This document shows, piece by piece, positions 12,083 to 26,000 of a stretch of 64,000 nucleotides of DNA (its first letter is position 1; every line of letters begins with the position of its first letter). Source of the stretch: Lanius collurio (Eukaryota > Chordata > Aves > Passeriformes > Laniidae); the NCBI GenBank assembly GCA_020086605.1, contig JACBWW010000002.1, positions 28,230,605 through 28,294,604 of the forward strand. Reading direction: 5' to 3'. The notes under the pieces are model-generated. The model was not told the DNA's origin. It worked only from the letters and a program-made list of their open reading frames with translations, and made no database searches. The position numbers and the translations under genes are program-made.

Positions 12083-15000
12083 GTAAGTTCTACCTTTTAA
12101 TGGAAAGTGCTTCTGATGTCTCATACCCTGTGTGCAATGGTATTACATGGTATTACACAGATGAATATTCTTGATTTATCTTCTGGTCTGGAGCAAGTTA
12201 ATCTGACCATATGGAATTAGTGGCCATTATGGCCTTGTTGGTATTGAAAGGTAACCCTCAGCATTGCCCCTGTTTGTAGGGGTAACTGACAGTGCAGAGG
12301 AGGCTGGACTCAGTAATTCCCACTTTGCCTTGAGCCTTGTTGCTGCAGCTGCTGTAACCTCTGCATCAGACTAAGCTGGCTGCTGTGGCAGCTGGCAGAG
12401 GCAGTAATAGAGGTGTGCAGTCGAAGGTTGCCTGGAAGCTGCTGTAGATGTGATACTTCGTGTGAAACTTCCTGGATGCCAAAATCATTCAGTGTGGCTC
12501 AGCTTGTATTGCAAATGCAAGTAGTCCCAGTAAAATCAACATAACACTTGCATAAAGCTCAGTATACACCTAATTACTAAGCAGACCTGAAAGCCATATG
12601 ATTAAAGAATATGTTCCTAACAATAAGCCAGTATAAAGTATGATTTTGTGTTATATTTGAATTCCTGTGAATTCTTGAGATGTCTCTTTAAAATGTTTCA
12701 CCATGGGATTTGCAAATTTTTTGAGGTTACTGTATGTTCAGCTTTGATTGTGAAACTTCTAGAAATATCTGACATTCATATCGTGTCATGAGCTTTGGGT
12801 GAAATCTTCCATGCTTCATTCTGCTCTGCTTTAGGTTGTGGTTGCACACATGATTATTATGAAAGATTATAACCTCTCTCACAGTGAGAAGGTGATCTGG
12901 ATTTTAGGATGATTTATGCCATGAGTTTTTGTGATCCCAGCCCAGAAAGATTAGACTGAAATAGTGGGAACAAAATTACCCTTTAATTTACAAAGAAATG
13001 CTTTGCTTCAATAGCATTGTGTGAAGGCCAAGATCATTATTAACTTTGTTATTGCAGATTGACATTAATTGTCAAATAAGGCAAGATAATGAGAAAAAAA
13101 GTTTATTATTCTTTTATTATTCCTGCGTAAATTGTATTTCAGGATGCATAATGGATATTGTAGATGAAAATGAGCTAAACTATGTTAAGCTTAAGGCCTA
13201 CTTCCTGTTTTGGAGTATATACCTGTATTTATAACCAATAATATTTTACATGACAGGAACTATTTAAAAATTTGAATTAGTTTCCTTTCCACCTTGTTGT
13301 TGCTTACTCAGTTTGGAGAATTGATTTCCTTTTTTTGATTATTTCATATAAATTTCTTTCAAATGTATTTGAATGGTTAGGATGCTCCAAATAATTTTCT
13401 TTTACATGGCATCTGTTCCTTCATGTAATCTTGCTTATTCTTATAACTCCTATCAACTCTATGAGCACTAAATATGCATATATTAATTACTGGGATCCAG
13501 AAAAGGACAATGTACAATGAAACTCAATGTCTTAATATTTGAAATTCTGAAATGTAAAATAAAGGTTTTTCTTCTCACCCTGTTTTGCTATCTATTAATT
13601 GAAGAAAAGCCCACTGAGTTGACATTTTGATGTCAGTTTTGTTAGTAATTGTTTTCTAATTAAAGACATTTCATGACATGCACTTTTCCTTATCATAAAT
13701 AATTTCAAATTTATGGTTAGTTTTTTTTTTCTTCTAGCTATAGGTAACTGTGTAGGTTTTAGTGGGAATTTTAAAAATTGTGTCTATATTGTCTTTAATT
13801 CTCTTTGTCTGACTTATTCTGGTTGTTGGTGGGTTAAAGTGTTTCTTTTGTTGGTTTCTGAAAACAAAAGGAAAAGCATGGTTGTGTTTCGCAATGTTAA
13901 GAGTTTGTAGGCATTTCATTCCCTGGTTATACATTTTGTGTAATTACAACTTTTACTCTGGCCTTGCACTGGAGCAAGAAAATCAAAATTGTTAAGTGCA
14001 TTTGTTAAATGTTGCCAAGAAAAAGTATCCAACTTTAATCTATATTCTAAGAATTGGAATATGCTCAGTAGACACTTACTTTGGCAGCCAAATATTCTCT
14101 GTGTGCTTAGAAGCATCGTGGGATTGGGTAAAGCTGTCTTGCTTCAACAAACAATCATTCTGTTACAGTTCTACAGTTTTGGTCACCAACATTCTGTGCT
14201 CAATTGGCTCAGTTCACAGGCTGGTGTTGGTAGGTACAAGCCCCGTTCCGCCTGGATAAGGTTGAGTGTGGGATCTCTTCACCAGGCAGACGCTGAATGA
14301 ATTCCAGCTCCAGTGATGGGTCCTTTGGACAGCCCCGAGTCACCTGTATGGTGCAGCATAAATTTCTGAAACTCCAGACTGAATTTATGTACAAATAAGA
14401 CTTACAAACCCTTCCTGCTGGGAACATAGGGGCCTGGCCCTCTTCAGTTGGCTGATCTGTTTTCTATTATGTGGAATTACTTGGTCATGTGACTGTAGCC
14501 CTGGACCTTTAAAAATTGTCCCCTTCAGCAGTCAGCATGGTTTATGATACAAGGAAAGGGAAAAAAATCCAACTTCTTTTTGTGATTCACAGCCCAGTCA
14601 AGGAGTATGAGGATGACTTGAAGGTATTGGGATGAAAAATGATTTTGGGGAGCTGTCTAATGAGATGGGCTGTTACAAGGGTGAGTTCGGTGAACTCAAT
14701 GTAGAAATGAGAGGGGAGGACTAAAATTAGAGCTGGGGATCTCTCTCTGAATGGAGACTCTGCTAGAGAGAGGCTAGGGAAGATAGGTTGTGTAGGGCAC
14801 CATGAATGTCTGTGAAATGCAGTGAAAAGACGTTTGCTTTAATATTATTCTTAGTGCTGTATCCATGTCAGTAATAGAGGGCTGAGGGGCATATGTCTGT
14901 AAGGTTTTAAGCCTACTGTTGAGCACTGAAGAATCAGATGTGATGCTACACAGTTGGCTTCAAAGCCCTGTTTCTCTGTGTGTGCTTAAATGAGGCAGCC

Positions 15001-17520
15001 ATTAAAGTATTAATGTTTTACTCAAAGTTAAGAAAATGCCAGAATTAAGTTTTTTTGGGGCTGATCATACTTGGGCTTTGAGTAGTCTTTAGGAGAAGCA
15101 GTTTCAATGTGGTGAGAGTAGATGATACTGTGGACGAGTGAGCTGTTGTATGTGAAAGGTCAAACAAACAGTGATGACAGGCTGGAGGTGAGAACTTTGG
15201 ACAATAGAGGACACAATACCCAGGGGGAAGCTGTGCCTGAGAAGCTTGGGGAACGGCAGGTCCCAGTGGAAAGGAGACCCTGAAACACAGTGACTGGGTG
15301 TGCCTGGACAAATATTGCAGCCCAGCAAGAGCAGATTCAGAGAATGAAATAATTGGTGATGGGGGCTCGACACCTATCTACACGTAGTGTGTTTGTGAAG
15401 TGAAGCGGGTGTTAATTTGGACTGACTTCTGTTGGCTTCTGTGCCCCTTTGGCAGTGGCAATGCTCCTGGAGTACATCGTGTGGCTTTTAGTTTCATCTG
15501 AAAGGAACCAGGTTCGTGCACCGTGGGACTGCTTCAAGCAGCCGATGAAAGTGCCTTTACTAGGGTGGTGGTGGGAAGATTTGCTGCAAAAGCACTCTCC
15601 TTATCTGAACTTAAGTACTGATTCAGATCCCTGTGGGACATCAGAACTTGTTCAAGTGGAGAGCCAGCAGAGCAGTCTCCTTAGAGCGGAGTCTCTGCTC
15701 AGGCGAGAGAGGACTGGGAATCTATTTTGTATGGATGGCCTTATGGTTGTAACTTACTGTCTTAGATCCAGTGGCAGGAACCAAGCAGCTCATGGCCTAT
15801 GTCCACATGTGGCTGCAAAGATATTTCTGCAGTTCACTGGCTCAGTGAGGGTAATAATTTTTATTTCTTTCTGTTCTCCAGTTATACTTGTAGCCAGATT
15901 AGAAGAGAGATGCATTGTCTTCCTTTATGAATGCACTTTTTAGATAACACCAACATTTTTCCTTGTAATGCATACAGATGAAAGGGAAGCAAATTTGACA
16001 AAAAACCTTAAATGCAGTGACCTGAACCTTGTTGCTGATATGCAGAAATTAAATATTTGACATTACTGCAGTTAGTGTAAACACTCTGCAGTAATTGCTG
16101 AAATGCTTTTTATATTTTGGATTTGCAGAGGACAGTGTTTTGCAGAGTTAGTATTTTTAAATTTATGTAAAAGTTAGTACCCTTAATTTTACTTAATGTG
16201 CTATTTCTCTATTTACTAAATTAAATTTAATGGTTTGCAGAGGGGGATATGTTTTTAATTTATCCATTTGGAAACAGATCTTTTTATACATGGATGGACA
16301 TGCTTAGTGTGATTAAGGCTGTATCATTACAAAGGTGAGTTTTATGCATATAATTCGTGTGATTTTCTTTTCTTTAAAGCCAAAGTTTTCTGAGTTGTAG
16401 AGTTGACCTTGTCTATGGTCTATAATAGTCACAACAATTAGATTTAAGAGTCTTTCATAACTATGCTTAATTGCAACCTAATTTCTTTATATATAACCTG
16501 TGCACAGAATTTCAATTAATTTAAACATATGAAAAGGTTTAAGAGTTTCTGTTACCATGTTATTGAAAGATCATTAGGGACGAAGGAAAAATTGACACAG
16601 ATGCTAACTTTTTAAAGGACCCAGTTTTAAATTTAACATGTCAAGTAACTTTGTCTTTACTTGAAAGAGTAAGGTCTAGTTTTGGTGAGGATACACCTCA
16701 TGTGTATGGCACAACATGATGGCTAAGTCATTATTTAAAGACAAAGCAAAAGGTTGTCAGTTTAAGTTAGTGCTTGTGTTGCCACACCTCCGATGCCTTT
16801 CCTCTGTTTGGGCCTCTGCATTCCAGTATGGTACATTAGGTAATGCAGTTTGCCATGGCAGTCTTTACATGGCTCACATGGAACAGCATTCCAGTTTTGT
16901 AGAAAGGGAACCGAAGTACAAAATTGTTGTGACTTAACCGTAATAACTTAAGAAGTTTGATGTAATGAGATGGTGGTAAAAAACCAAAAGTCATGGAGCT
17001 TTCTTGTAATGGGATTGTCCTGTAAATAGTGTTTCACTGAAATACTGTAATATGATTTTTCACTCAATGTTTTTCTTTTTTTAAATACCTTTCATAACTT
17101 CTTAGTATCTAAAATTGAAGTAGTGTTTCTAAATTCATACAGTTCATAGAATGTGTTTGATTTACTGTGATGAGATTCACTCAACTGCTGCTCTCTTTCC
17201 ATTTTTGCCATTCAGGACATGATGCAGATATCATGGGATTTTGAGAAATAACTGTGTGGAAAATATTTACTCTTGTTATATCTTCTATCAAGAAGAAAAA
17301 ATGGCGTAGTGGAATAAATTTATTGTTCCAAATAGCAATAGAATTGTTGTTTAAAGTACAAATTATTTATAGTCTTAGGGTAACATGTCTTCTCCCTCCT
17401 CCCCCCTCCTCAAATCCAGAAAAAGAGCTGTGGCCATTGGGTTTTACAGTTGAACCAAGACCAAACAGATGTTAATTTTGGAAAAACACACTGGAGATTG
17501 AGTTCATGTGGTATGTTTGA

Positions 17521-17593
17521 GGATTTTTTTTTTGGTTGTCGTTGGTTTTGTTTGGGTTTTATTTTGTGGGGTTTTTTTAAAACTTTTTTTTTA
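17521..17593. repeat. T/G-rich low-complexity tract
   Basis: The tract has runs of T interrupted by GGTTG, GGTTTTG and GTGGGG units. It is simple sequence of a type scattered through this intron. Confidence 0.7.
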
Positions 17594-18132
17594 ATGGGTG
17601 CATGAATGCCTTGATTGGAAAATTAATCTCAGAAGTCATGGTATTAATTGAGTGTTATTCACAACCTGTCAGAAATCTTGTTTGCAGATTGTCTGAATTA
17701 TTTGAGCAATTTAACACACCTCCAACAAAGACAAATTTAAATAGACTATGTTGAACATCTGCTACACAAAGTAGAAGAAATTTAAAGAATTTTTTTCTAA
17801 TTATCTTAGCGAATAGTAGTTTAAGGTAAAGTCTTGATTGATAAACCACTTGAAACTAAATAAGCCTTTCATATTGTAGTTCTACTCTAATTCTGTCTAA
17901 TTAATAGAAAACCTGATATTCCAACAAGTTATATGAATGTAAAAGAGGCAGTTCCATATGGACCAAAGGAAGGAAAAATGACAGTGCAAGCTTTCTTGTA
18001 TCCTTACGTGGAAGCTAGATTTTTTTTCTTTTAATTCCCAAATAATTATAAACTTGCTGTACCTTGCAGTCAGTGTAGAAATGGATTTAGGTAGATCTGT
18101 AAAGTTGCTTACAGTCAGGTAAATGTCACTCT

Positions 18133-18217
18133 CTGTTTGGGTTTTGTTTGTTTGGGGGTTTTTTTGTTTGTTTTATTTTGTTTTGTTTTCCTTGTTCTTT
18201 TTCTTTTTTTCCCCCCC
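18133..18217. repeat. T/G-rich then T/C-rich low-complexity tract
   Basis: GTTTG and TTTTG units pass into a T/C run ending in a short poly-C (CCCCCCC near 18,211-18,217). Confidence 0.7.
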
Positions 18218-21200
18218 ACATGCACTCTAAGCAGAGATCTGTGTATTTAGATGCTGTTTTCCTGCAACTACACCACTTGGAGAGGAAGGCCTCTGAGCTC
18301 TTCCTCTGTCCTACTCGCTTTGTAGTTGACTACCAAGATCTTCTTTTTGGAATAATTATAACCTTTTTAACCATACTTGTCCTTAAAGGAGGATCAGAAC
18401 CATATGAAAATCTGAAACTTGATGTAACTAGGATGACTATGGGGTGTTCTCTCTGCTAAATAACTTTATTCCAGATATTTTTTAGGTAGCACATAGTTGA
18501 ATGTAATTTTTGCAGCTCTCTGCCTTGTACTATTACCAGTTTCTGTTCTTAAAGGCAGCTTGCTGTAGATATTGAAGCATGAAACATAAAGTATTTTAAA
18601 CAGTCTCAAGATTTTTCTCCACAAAATCATTGCTGAATGCCAGTATAGGTAACTGTGGATGGTTGATTAATTTTTAATTTTTAAAAAATTGTTTTTGTTT
18701 CATTGTAGCTGTAGTAGAGACTGTTTCCAGTTTTTTAATGGTTGTACAGTTTGGATTCTTATCAGTAAAAATGATGCTCTCATAAGTGGAGCTCTCTTGT
18801 AGATAATAGTGGCTAAAATTCTGTGCATATTTTTTAGTTGAATGTATTATATATCAGATAGAAGATGCAGTAATATCTTCCAATGGAGGAAAGTGTTCTC
18901 CTATGTTTGTATTAGTGTATTATTAACATGGAACATTCATGGGCATATCAATATATTGAACTTGGAGCTATTGATGTGCGGAGTTCTGAAAAGAAGGTAA
19001 CCAAATTCAATACTCAAATCGAATCTTTCTTTGTTTTCCCTGCAGTTGCTTGTAAGGTGTGTTTCTGGTGCTTATCACTTAGGGCTTTAAGCTTTCGCAT
19101 ATCCTGACTTTTAGGGTAGAAAAGTGCTTTTGCTATTCCTGACGGCAACAGGTTGCTTGTTACACAGGAAAATATCTTGACAATGGGTGTTTTTGAGTAT
19201 TCTGGACACAGTGGCCTTACATATTCTTGTGTGTCTGTTCCATTTTCTCTATAATACATGCTGCCTGGTTGCTCATGTTCTGAAGGGTTTCTCCATTCCT
19301 ACTGGTTTCTCTTATTCATACCACTTTGTTACCCATGAGAGCAATACTTCTAAAGAAGCAAGGTTAAACATTTTCTGTTGCAGGGATTAGGGAATCAAGA
19401 TGTTAATTCATTGCCCTTTTCCTGCTCACAACCCTTTTGGCTTTGCAGTACTGCATGACCAGCAAATGTCTGAAGGGTGCTGTTGGGGAAGAATTCGAGG
19501 AACCATTTTACAAATACATGTTTTCTGTTTATTAAAACCTCTACTTTTTACTTGAAGCTTAAATAGTAATGCTGTGTAATACCTTTGGCATACTGTAATA
19601 TATTAGTTACAAATGAATTTTTTTTTGTTTATATTACTTTCACATTGTTTTTGTAAGGATAATTTGCTTGCAATACCAGAACTTTTGATATGTTGTAAAA
19701 AATCATCTTCTGTTAATATACCTACATACCAGTCCAACAAATCTCCCAAGTCTTTGTGATTTACTGTATTTGAGGCAATCTGTGTACCTGTTGTTCTCAC
19801 CTCAGCTAGGTCAATCAGCTTATGCCTCTGTGGGACCCACTTCTTTAATACTACCCCTGCTGTAATTGTCAAAAACATTATTGAGGTCAACAGCTGTGAC
19901 TTGAAACTAGGTTCTGAAAGAGTTTTAGGACTGGACTGAGAAGTCAGAGTTTTAGGGCATGAGGCAAATGAGACTGCAAATTGAGATATTGAAAAATAGG
20001 CTTTTTCAATAAAGAACCTTTAGGGAAAAGACCAAGGAAGAAGGTTTTATAACCAGTCAGTCCTGTCTTGATTGTCTTTTGTTTTCTTAGAGGAACTTTT
20101 GACCCTTCATGAGCATCTCTACAAATTGTAGACAAAGTGAGAGTCTTTTTTCCATTAAAAAAAGGAAAGATGCTGGTAGTGAGTGGGTTTTATTCAATCT
20201 GCAAGTTCTTGAGAGCAGTTTAGTAATTTCTAAATTGCAAGCAAAACATTATTGCTCAGTTCCAACAGCACAGACCTTGACTTGCTCTAGGAGGGTTTCC
20301 TGTTTTTTAGGGTAGGACTCCATCAGCATAATAGAGGCAAATCTGTTGAGACATGCTTAGATTTTGCTTCAAACTGTATATGCATGTTTCCAGAGCTTTG
20401 CTTTGGACTTGGTGTCCTGTCTGTTCCTATGGACGTGAGAGCTCCTTGGCAGAGGGAATGTATGAGTTGTGGTCACAGTGTAAGACAATGCTTGTAATAG
20501 TTGATAATTGGGAGATTTGCTTTGGATGTATACTCCTTATCTGTGAGGTTGGTGTGCATCCAGTCTCATTTTTTCCCCAGTCCTCCTCTGTCCCATCTCT
20601 TACTAGTACTACTTACTCCATATCTCAGCTAGTCTGTGTTGCTATTAATTCCTTCCCTTGCAACTCAGGGCATTGTTAGCTTACTTTCTGTAAATCTAAG
20701 TAAATTTCATTGTAATCAGATCATTGCAACTACATCTTGTTTACTGTAAATTCTTCATTTATAGTTTGCTTTCTAACAAAGTGTTTTCTTTAAAACTGAT
20801 AGGAAGATAGGAAATGAATGCATAGATACCAGAACACTGATAAGAAAACACATTCTCTTTTACTAGATAGATTCAGAAGATCACGTAGAAACTGATGGCT
20901 GTCCTGACTTTGGAAGTAGTCTTCCCAAAAATATTGAATTACAATATGGTAGCAAATTAACTGTGTAAAATTAGAAAGTTCCCAGTTTCATTAGTTGTTA
21001 CCATTTTTACATTGAAATTCCAAACTGTATAATCCTCAGTTATTGAGATTTGAACTGTTGAAATGTAAAATAATTTACTGGGCATAGCTTCCTGATGGTC
21101 TTTTATCAACATTGCCATAATAAGAAAGTTACTGTTATCAGAATAATCTTCCCAAATAGCTGCTAATTAGGCCTAGGTACTGAGAACCATACCACCAGCA

Positions 21201-23616
21201 AGAGATTTGAGGGCTACTTAGTACAAATGCTCTGTGATTTTGGTTGTGATAAATTTGTGGACAATTGTGTTCATAATGAAGGAAGACGTGTAAGATGGTA
21301 AATTATATAAAGAATTGGGCCAGTAGTACCTTAAATTTGGCACTCAGTGTTGTGGAAACCTGAATTTTTCCAAGTCACAGTTTCCCCTCAGATAAAATGG
21401 AAATAGTATTGTTATTTCACCTCAGACACTTCCTGAATGTGAGTTTGTTTATCCTTGTGAAGCTCCTAAATGCCTTACTTTACAATATTCAGGCTTTTAA
21501 AAATATAATTTTATATAATTGAAATATAATTTTTGTATAGGAAGTAAAATGAATGTAATAGTTGAAGTTTAGTCAGAATGAGAAGAAGTGGACTTTTTTT
21601 TTTATTTTGTTTATCCTGACACATTGCAGAGGAAGAGGTAAAATCTGTTCGATCATACAAAGCTACAACTTGCTGAAGAAAATGGAAAAATCTTAACGTT
21701 AGTTTTTTTGTTAGGTATCTTCCAGAGAGACTGGAGGAAACCCTTGAACAATAATCCTTGGGAGAGAGTAATCTGTAGGAACATCACAACATCTCTACCT
21801 ATACTTGCATTACTTGCACACTTTTGACCTCATGAAACTGCAGATGGGTTAGTAGTTTAACTTCTACACTCATGGAAATTCCTTCAAAGCAGTGTGCTTC
21901 TATACAGCATTGTTTGCTTTACTTCTAGTCTGGTATTCACTTGCTTTGTTTTGGACTGTGTTTTTATAATATCATGCCAGTTTATGTACGCTGACTAATA
22001 CATTGGAAAGTTTTCTGAACAAGTTCATTCTTATCTTGAGAAACAGCAGCAACTACTGTATTTTAATTAGAATCTTACAAACTTGCCCCTGATGCTCTTC
22101 CATGTTTACTTGAAACTTAACTTAAGTGGAAGCTGTTGCTGTAATGGGGGAAGTGGTGTGTCCTCTCCTAGCTCAGTTGTGTTGGCACTTGTGCTCATAA
22201 TGGTGACATGGTGAATCATGCCAGGAAATTTATCTGGCTAAAAATGAATCTATTTTTATCTTCCTAGCTAACTTGCAGATGGATCATTTCCCTGACCTGA
22301 CTCACGTATAGCTGCACAAACAGTAGAGCTGGCAAACATGGGAATGGGAGAGCAGCCATGTGGAGGGGCAGGACAGCTCCCTGCTAGTGGCAGCCCCCAC
22401 CTTTGCTAGAGTGAATTGGCTACAAAACTGCACCTAAAACTTTTATTGTCACTACCACAGGACTATTGCACAACCAGTTTGTATTTCAGGATGGTTTTCT
22501 TTGAAAGTCATGTTTAGAAAAGGACCATCGATTTATTCTGTGCTAGTCCTAAATCTGATTGAAATAAAAAATGCCGCCAGGAGGGTTAGCTCATTCCTAT
22601 TCCTGTGTGTTTATAGTTTTTAAACAAACAGAATTTTTTTCACAAAAGAGTGACTTGGCTAATGTCTGGAACATGAAGTGGCTCCTTAATCCTAGTAATA
22701 GAGTAGCTTTGTAATCCTCTTGTGTTTATGGTTTGAAAGCTGTTTAAAAAGAGTATTTTAACCAAAAAATCTCTCAAAGTTTATGATAGACAGGTACTCT
22801 TCTGAGCCTAGTGTGTTATTTGCTTCTAGGTATTACTCAAGATTAAAATCATACTTGATGGTTCTCAGAGTTCAGAATATTCATAGTGTGTTGGTGGACA
22901 ATCAGTGAAACTTCAGATAATGTTAATTAGTAAGAGTCTTGGGTTTTCTCATAGAGTTTCTGCTACATTAGGTAGAATTCTTGTAAAGCAGATTTTGTCT
23001 GAACTTCATTCTTTGCAATGAATACCCTACTTCTGGGTTTGCTTGGTTATATAACAACGTTTAGAGAAGGATCATGTTCTTTGATTTCAACTTGCACGTG
23101 AATATTTTAAATTAATTTTTGTTGTAAACATTGTATTTAGGTTCCCTTTGGATGGTTTTCAATCACAGGATCTTATACATTTAATTTACATCATGTGCAC
23201 AAGATTTTATGTAGAACTACTGTTGGCACCAAGAGGTTATGCAGAGATGAACATTTCCCTTTTCACCTATCCTTGCTCCTAAAAAACAGGGAATTGCTGT
23301 TATGTGCAGCTCTGTGGACAGACATACTGATATTAGAAGAAATAGAAAAAATTCTTGGCAAATGAAACAAACAAAGAGTCAAAACCCCCAAATGAAACCA
23401 ACCCAGCTGGTTTTAGGGATCCTTTCAAATACTTTGTGTTCCCCTACATCCTCTCCAGGTGTCTTGGGGTGACAAGAGAAGAAGATCCAAGAAGTCAGCT
23501 GCAGATATTTAGTCTACAAATGGAGAGCTGGGGGAAAAGTTATGGTTACAGCATGTTATTTGTGTTACATAATAGCTGTATAATACTAATGGATTTGTCT
23601 GAAATACGTTTTTTTT

Positions 23617-24016
23617 NNNNNNNNNNNNNNNNNNNNNNNNNNNNNNNNNNNNNNNNNNNNNNNNNNNNNNNNNNNNNNNNNNNNNNNNNNNNNNNNNNNN
23701 NNNNNNNNNNNNNNNNNNNNNNNNNNNNNNNNNNNNNNNNNNNNNNNNNNNNNNNNNNNNNNNNNNNNNNNNNNNNNNNNNNNNNNNNNNNNNNNNNNNN
23801 NNNNNNNNNNNNNNNNNNNNNNNNNNNNNNNNNNNNNNNNNNNNNNNNNNNNNNNNNNNNNNNNNNNNNNNNNNNNNNNNNNNNNNNNNNNNNNNNNNNN
23901 NNNNNNNNNNNNNNNNNNNNNNNNNNNNNNNNNNNNNNNNNNNNNNNNNNNNNNNNNNNNNNNNNNNNNNNNNNNNNNNNNNNNNNNNNNNNNNNNNNNN
24001 NNNNNNNNNNNNNNNN
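23617..24016. other. Assembly gap (400 N)
   Basis: Exactly 400 undetermined bases lie between a short T run (23,609-23,616) and a GTT trinucleotide repeat. The round number suggests a scaffolding or estimated gap. Open frames that cross it are artefacts. Confidence 0.99.
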
Positions 24017-24060
24017 TTGTTGTTGTTGTTGTTGTTGTTGTTGTTATTGTTATTACTACT
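24017..24060. repeat. (TTG)n microsatellite decaying into TTA/CTA triplets
   Basis: At least nine TTG units start immediately after the gap and pass into TTATTGTTATTACTACTA. The repeat probably extends into the unsequenced gap. Confidence 0.9.
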
Positions 24061-25911
24061 ATCCTTTAATAATAAAAACGTGACCCACTCAAACAAGGTC
24101 ACATTCTAAAAAATTCTAACATTAATAGATGTTTTGTGTCTTTTTTAGGACCTTACTTCAATAATTTAATTTATTCTTGCATAAGAATATGAAATCCAAA
24201 TTTGTGCTCACTTCCTGTAATGAATTTTCCTGTAAAAAAGGTAACAAGTTTCTACTACAGAGCAGAATAAAAAAAACTTGGAGAAAAAGGCTCTTTTTAT
24301 TGAGAGGCAACATGAGTGTAGAAGCATCTCTGTCTAGTTGTCCAGGGTGTGTCTGACTTTTCCTTACAAAAGGAAAGTATCTCTATAATAAAGTGAGTTT
24401 TGGTGGATAGAAAATCACAGATTGTTGTATTCAGAGAAATAAATGTCACTGGTAAATTACCTCACAGTAAGCATTTGTATTTTTGTAGTAAGTATGATAC
24501 TGCATTGTAGCTTTAGCATATTAATAGCCTTTCCTTTCTTGCAATCCACTATATTCCCTAAAAGCCATCTGTGGTTTGTGAGCTGTTGATGTCAATATAT
24601 TTGTAGCTTTAGCATGGAGGAAAGTTTTTTTATTGATTTAGATGCATGGTTTACAAAAAAGGTGGATTACATGATCTCTTGTCTTTTCCCAATTAGCATA
24701 TTTAAAAACGCTCCAAATAACTTGTTATGTTTAGAGTTCCTTGAAAATCTGTTGGCATTTCTTCACTTAGAGTGTGGTATTTTATTCTTCTAATGCACAA
24801 AGCAATAAATCAATCTATTTTAATCTTTCCTCAGAATAGATAAATATTAGGAATTACTCTCTACTGAGGAATTCTATGCATCATGATTTAACCAATGTCC
24901 AAGGAACACAGTATTGCTGTTTAGAACACACCCTATAGGAAGAGAGTGGTGTTTCAAAATGCACCATCTGAGACACAAAAGGTTTTAGTGTGCATAAAGC
25001 CTTGCAGAGGCTTAGAATCAGAAAGACAAAACTCAATAAAGCATGTGAAATTGGAAGTTTCCTTAAGTCGTCATTGTGAGAAAAGAGGTGCCTTTTTATT
25101 GACTTTAACTGCAGTGATGTGTCTTTTTAACTGTGGAATGGTGTGTGCTGCTGTGGAGCCTGGGATACCAAGGAGAGGTACCAAGAGCAGTAAAGATCAG
25201 GAGAACTTTCTCAGAGTCTGTTTTAAGGTTAATCTCCAAGGAAATAGCCTTTTATGTTCATACTGCACTAAGGAGCACTCTTTTCTGAAAGAAAAATATA
25301 CACTGATAGTTTCAGCTTGTGTTGCAGTTAGAGATTCTGTTCCTAGTTTGAAAGTGCAAAAATGGAAGAATTGGTGTGTTTTACAGGTATTTTTCTTTTA
25401 GTTCATACTGTAACTCTTATTGGATATTTCTAGTGTAAAAATCTGTCATTAGTTTGGCTATGCATTTTCCCTGACCACAGTTGCTCTCTGGTCTTGTTTG
25501 AAAGAGTCACTGGTAGATGCTACTATTTTTGCATGGTTCTGAGCAGCTGATGAGCCTGTTGAGAGTACAGTGTTTGATAAAATGGAAAGGATACAGAGAA
25601 TAGAGACATTTAAAAGAAGGGCTAGATAGCCTGGGAAAGTGAGCAAGTTTGGTATGGAAATGGGGTACCTGTATTGCTAGATACAGCATCAAAGAATTGA
25701 AAAATAGAGAAAGTTTAATGAAGAGATAAGATTTCGGAAAATAAAACACTCTAAGCTTGCATTGCAAGGACTGGTAATTTTTAATTACTTAAGAAAGCAT
25801 GGGAAGTCTCTGAAACAAACAAGAATTCCATGGTAATTGCAGTAACTTCTGTCATGCTGCAATGCATCCTTGTCTTTCAGTGTTTGGAAAATGAAGTTAA
25901 AAGAAAACCAT

Positions 25912-26000
25912 TATTTTTTGTTTGGTTGGTGGTTTTTTTGTTGGTGTTTTTTTGTTTTTTGTTTGTTTGTCTGGTTCTTTTGTGTTTGTGCTTTGTTTTC
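25912..26000. repeat. T/G-rich low-complexity tract
   Basis: GGTTGGTGG, GTTTTTTTG and GTTTGTTTG units make up a simple T/G-rich repeat. Confidence 0.7.

Larger units (their letters stand above)
12083..23616 (+). other. AKT3: AKT3 intron after the first coding exon, segment up to the assembly gap
   Basis: This is AT-rich intronic DNA. T/G-rich tracts lie at 17,521-17,593 and 18,133-18,217. A GC-richer patch at about 12,290-12,470 holds two CAGCTG E-boxes (12,346-12,351 and 12,389-12,394). The longest gap-free open frame of the window (15,449-15,943) lies here but has no recognisable domain and no ATG at its first codon. No AKT3 PH-domain exon was found on reading through. Confidence 0.8.

Noticed and set aside
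19603..19890. 95-codon minus-strand frame
   Set aside because: It looks protein-like in part but has no recognisable domain, no convincing splice sites, and a low-complexity end from a poly-T tract.
23355..24102. Long open frames on both strands across the N gap (242 and 197 codons)
   Set aside because: Most of the codons are undetermined bases; the flanks are simple repeats and carry no recognisable domain.
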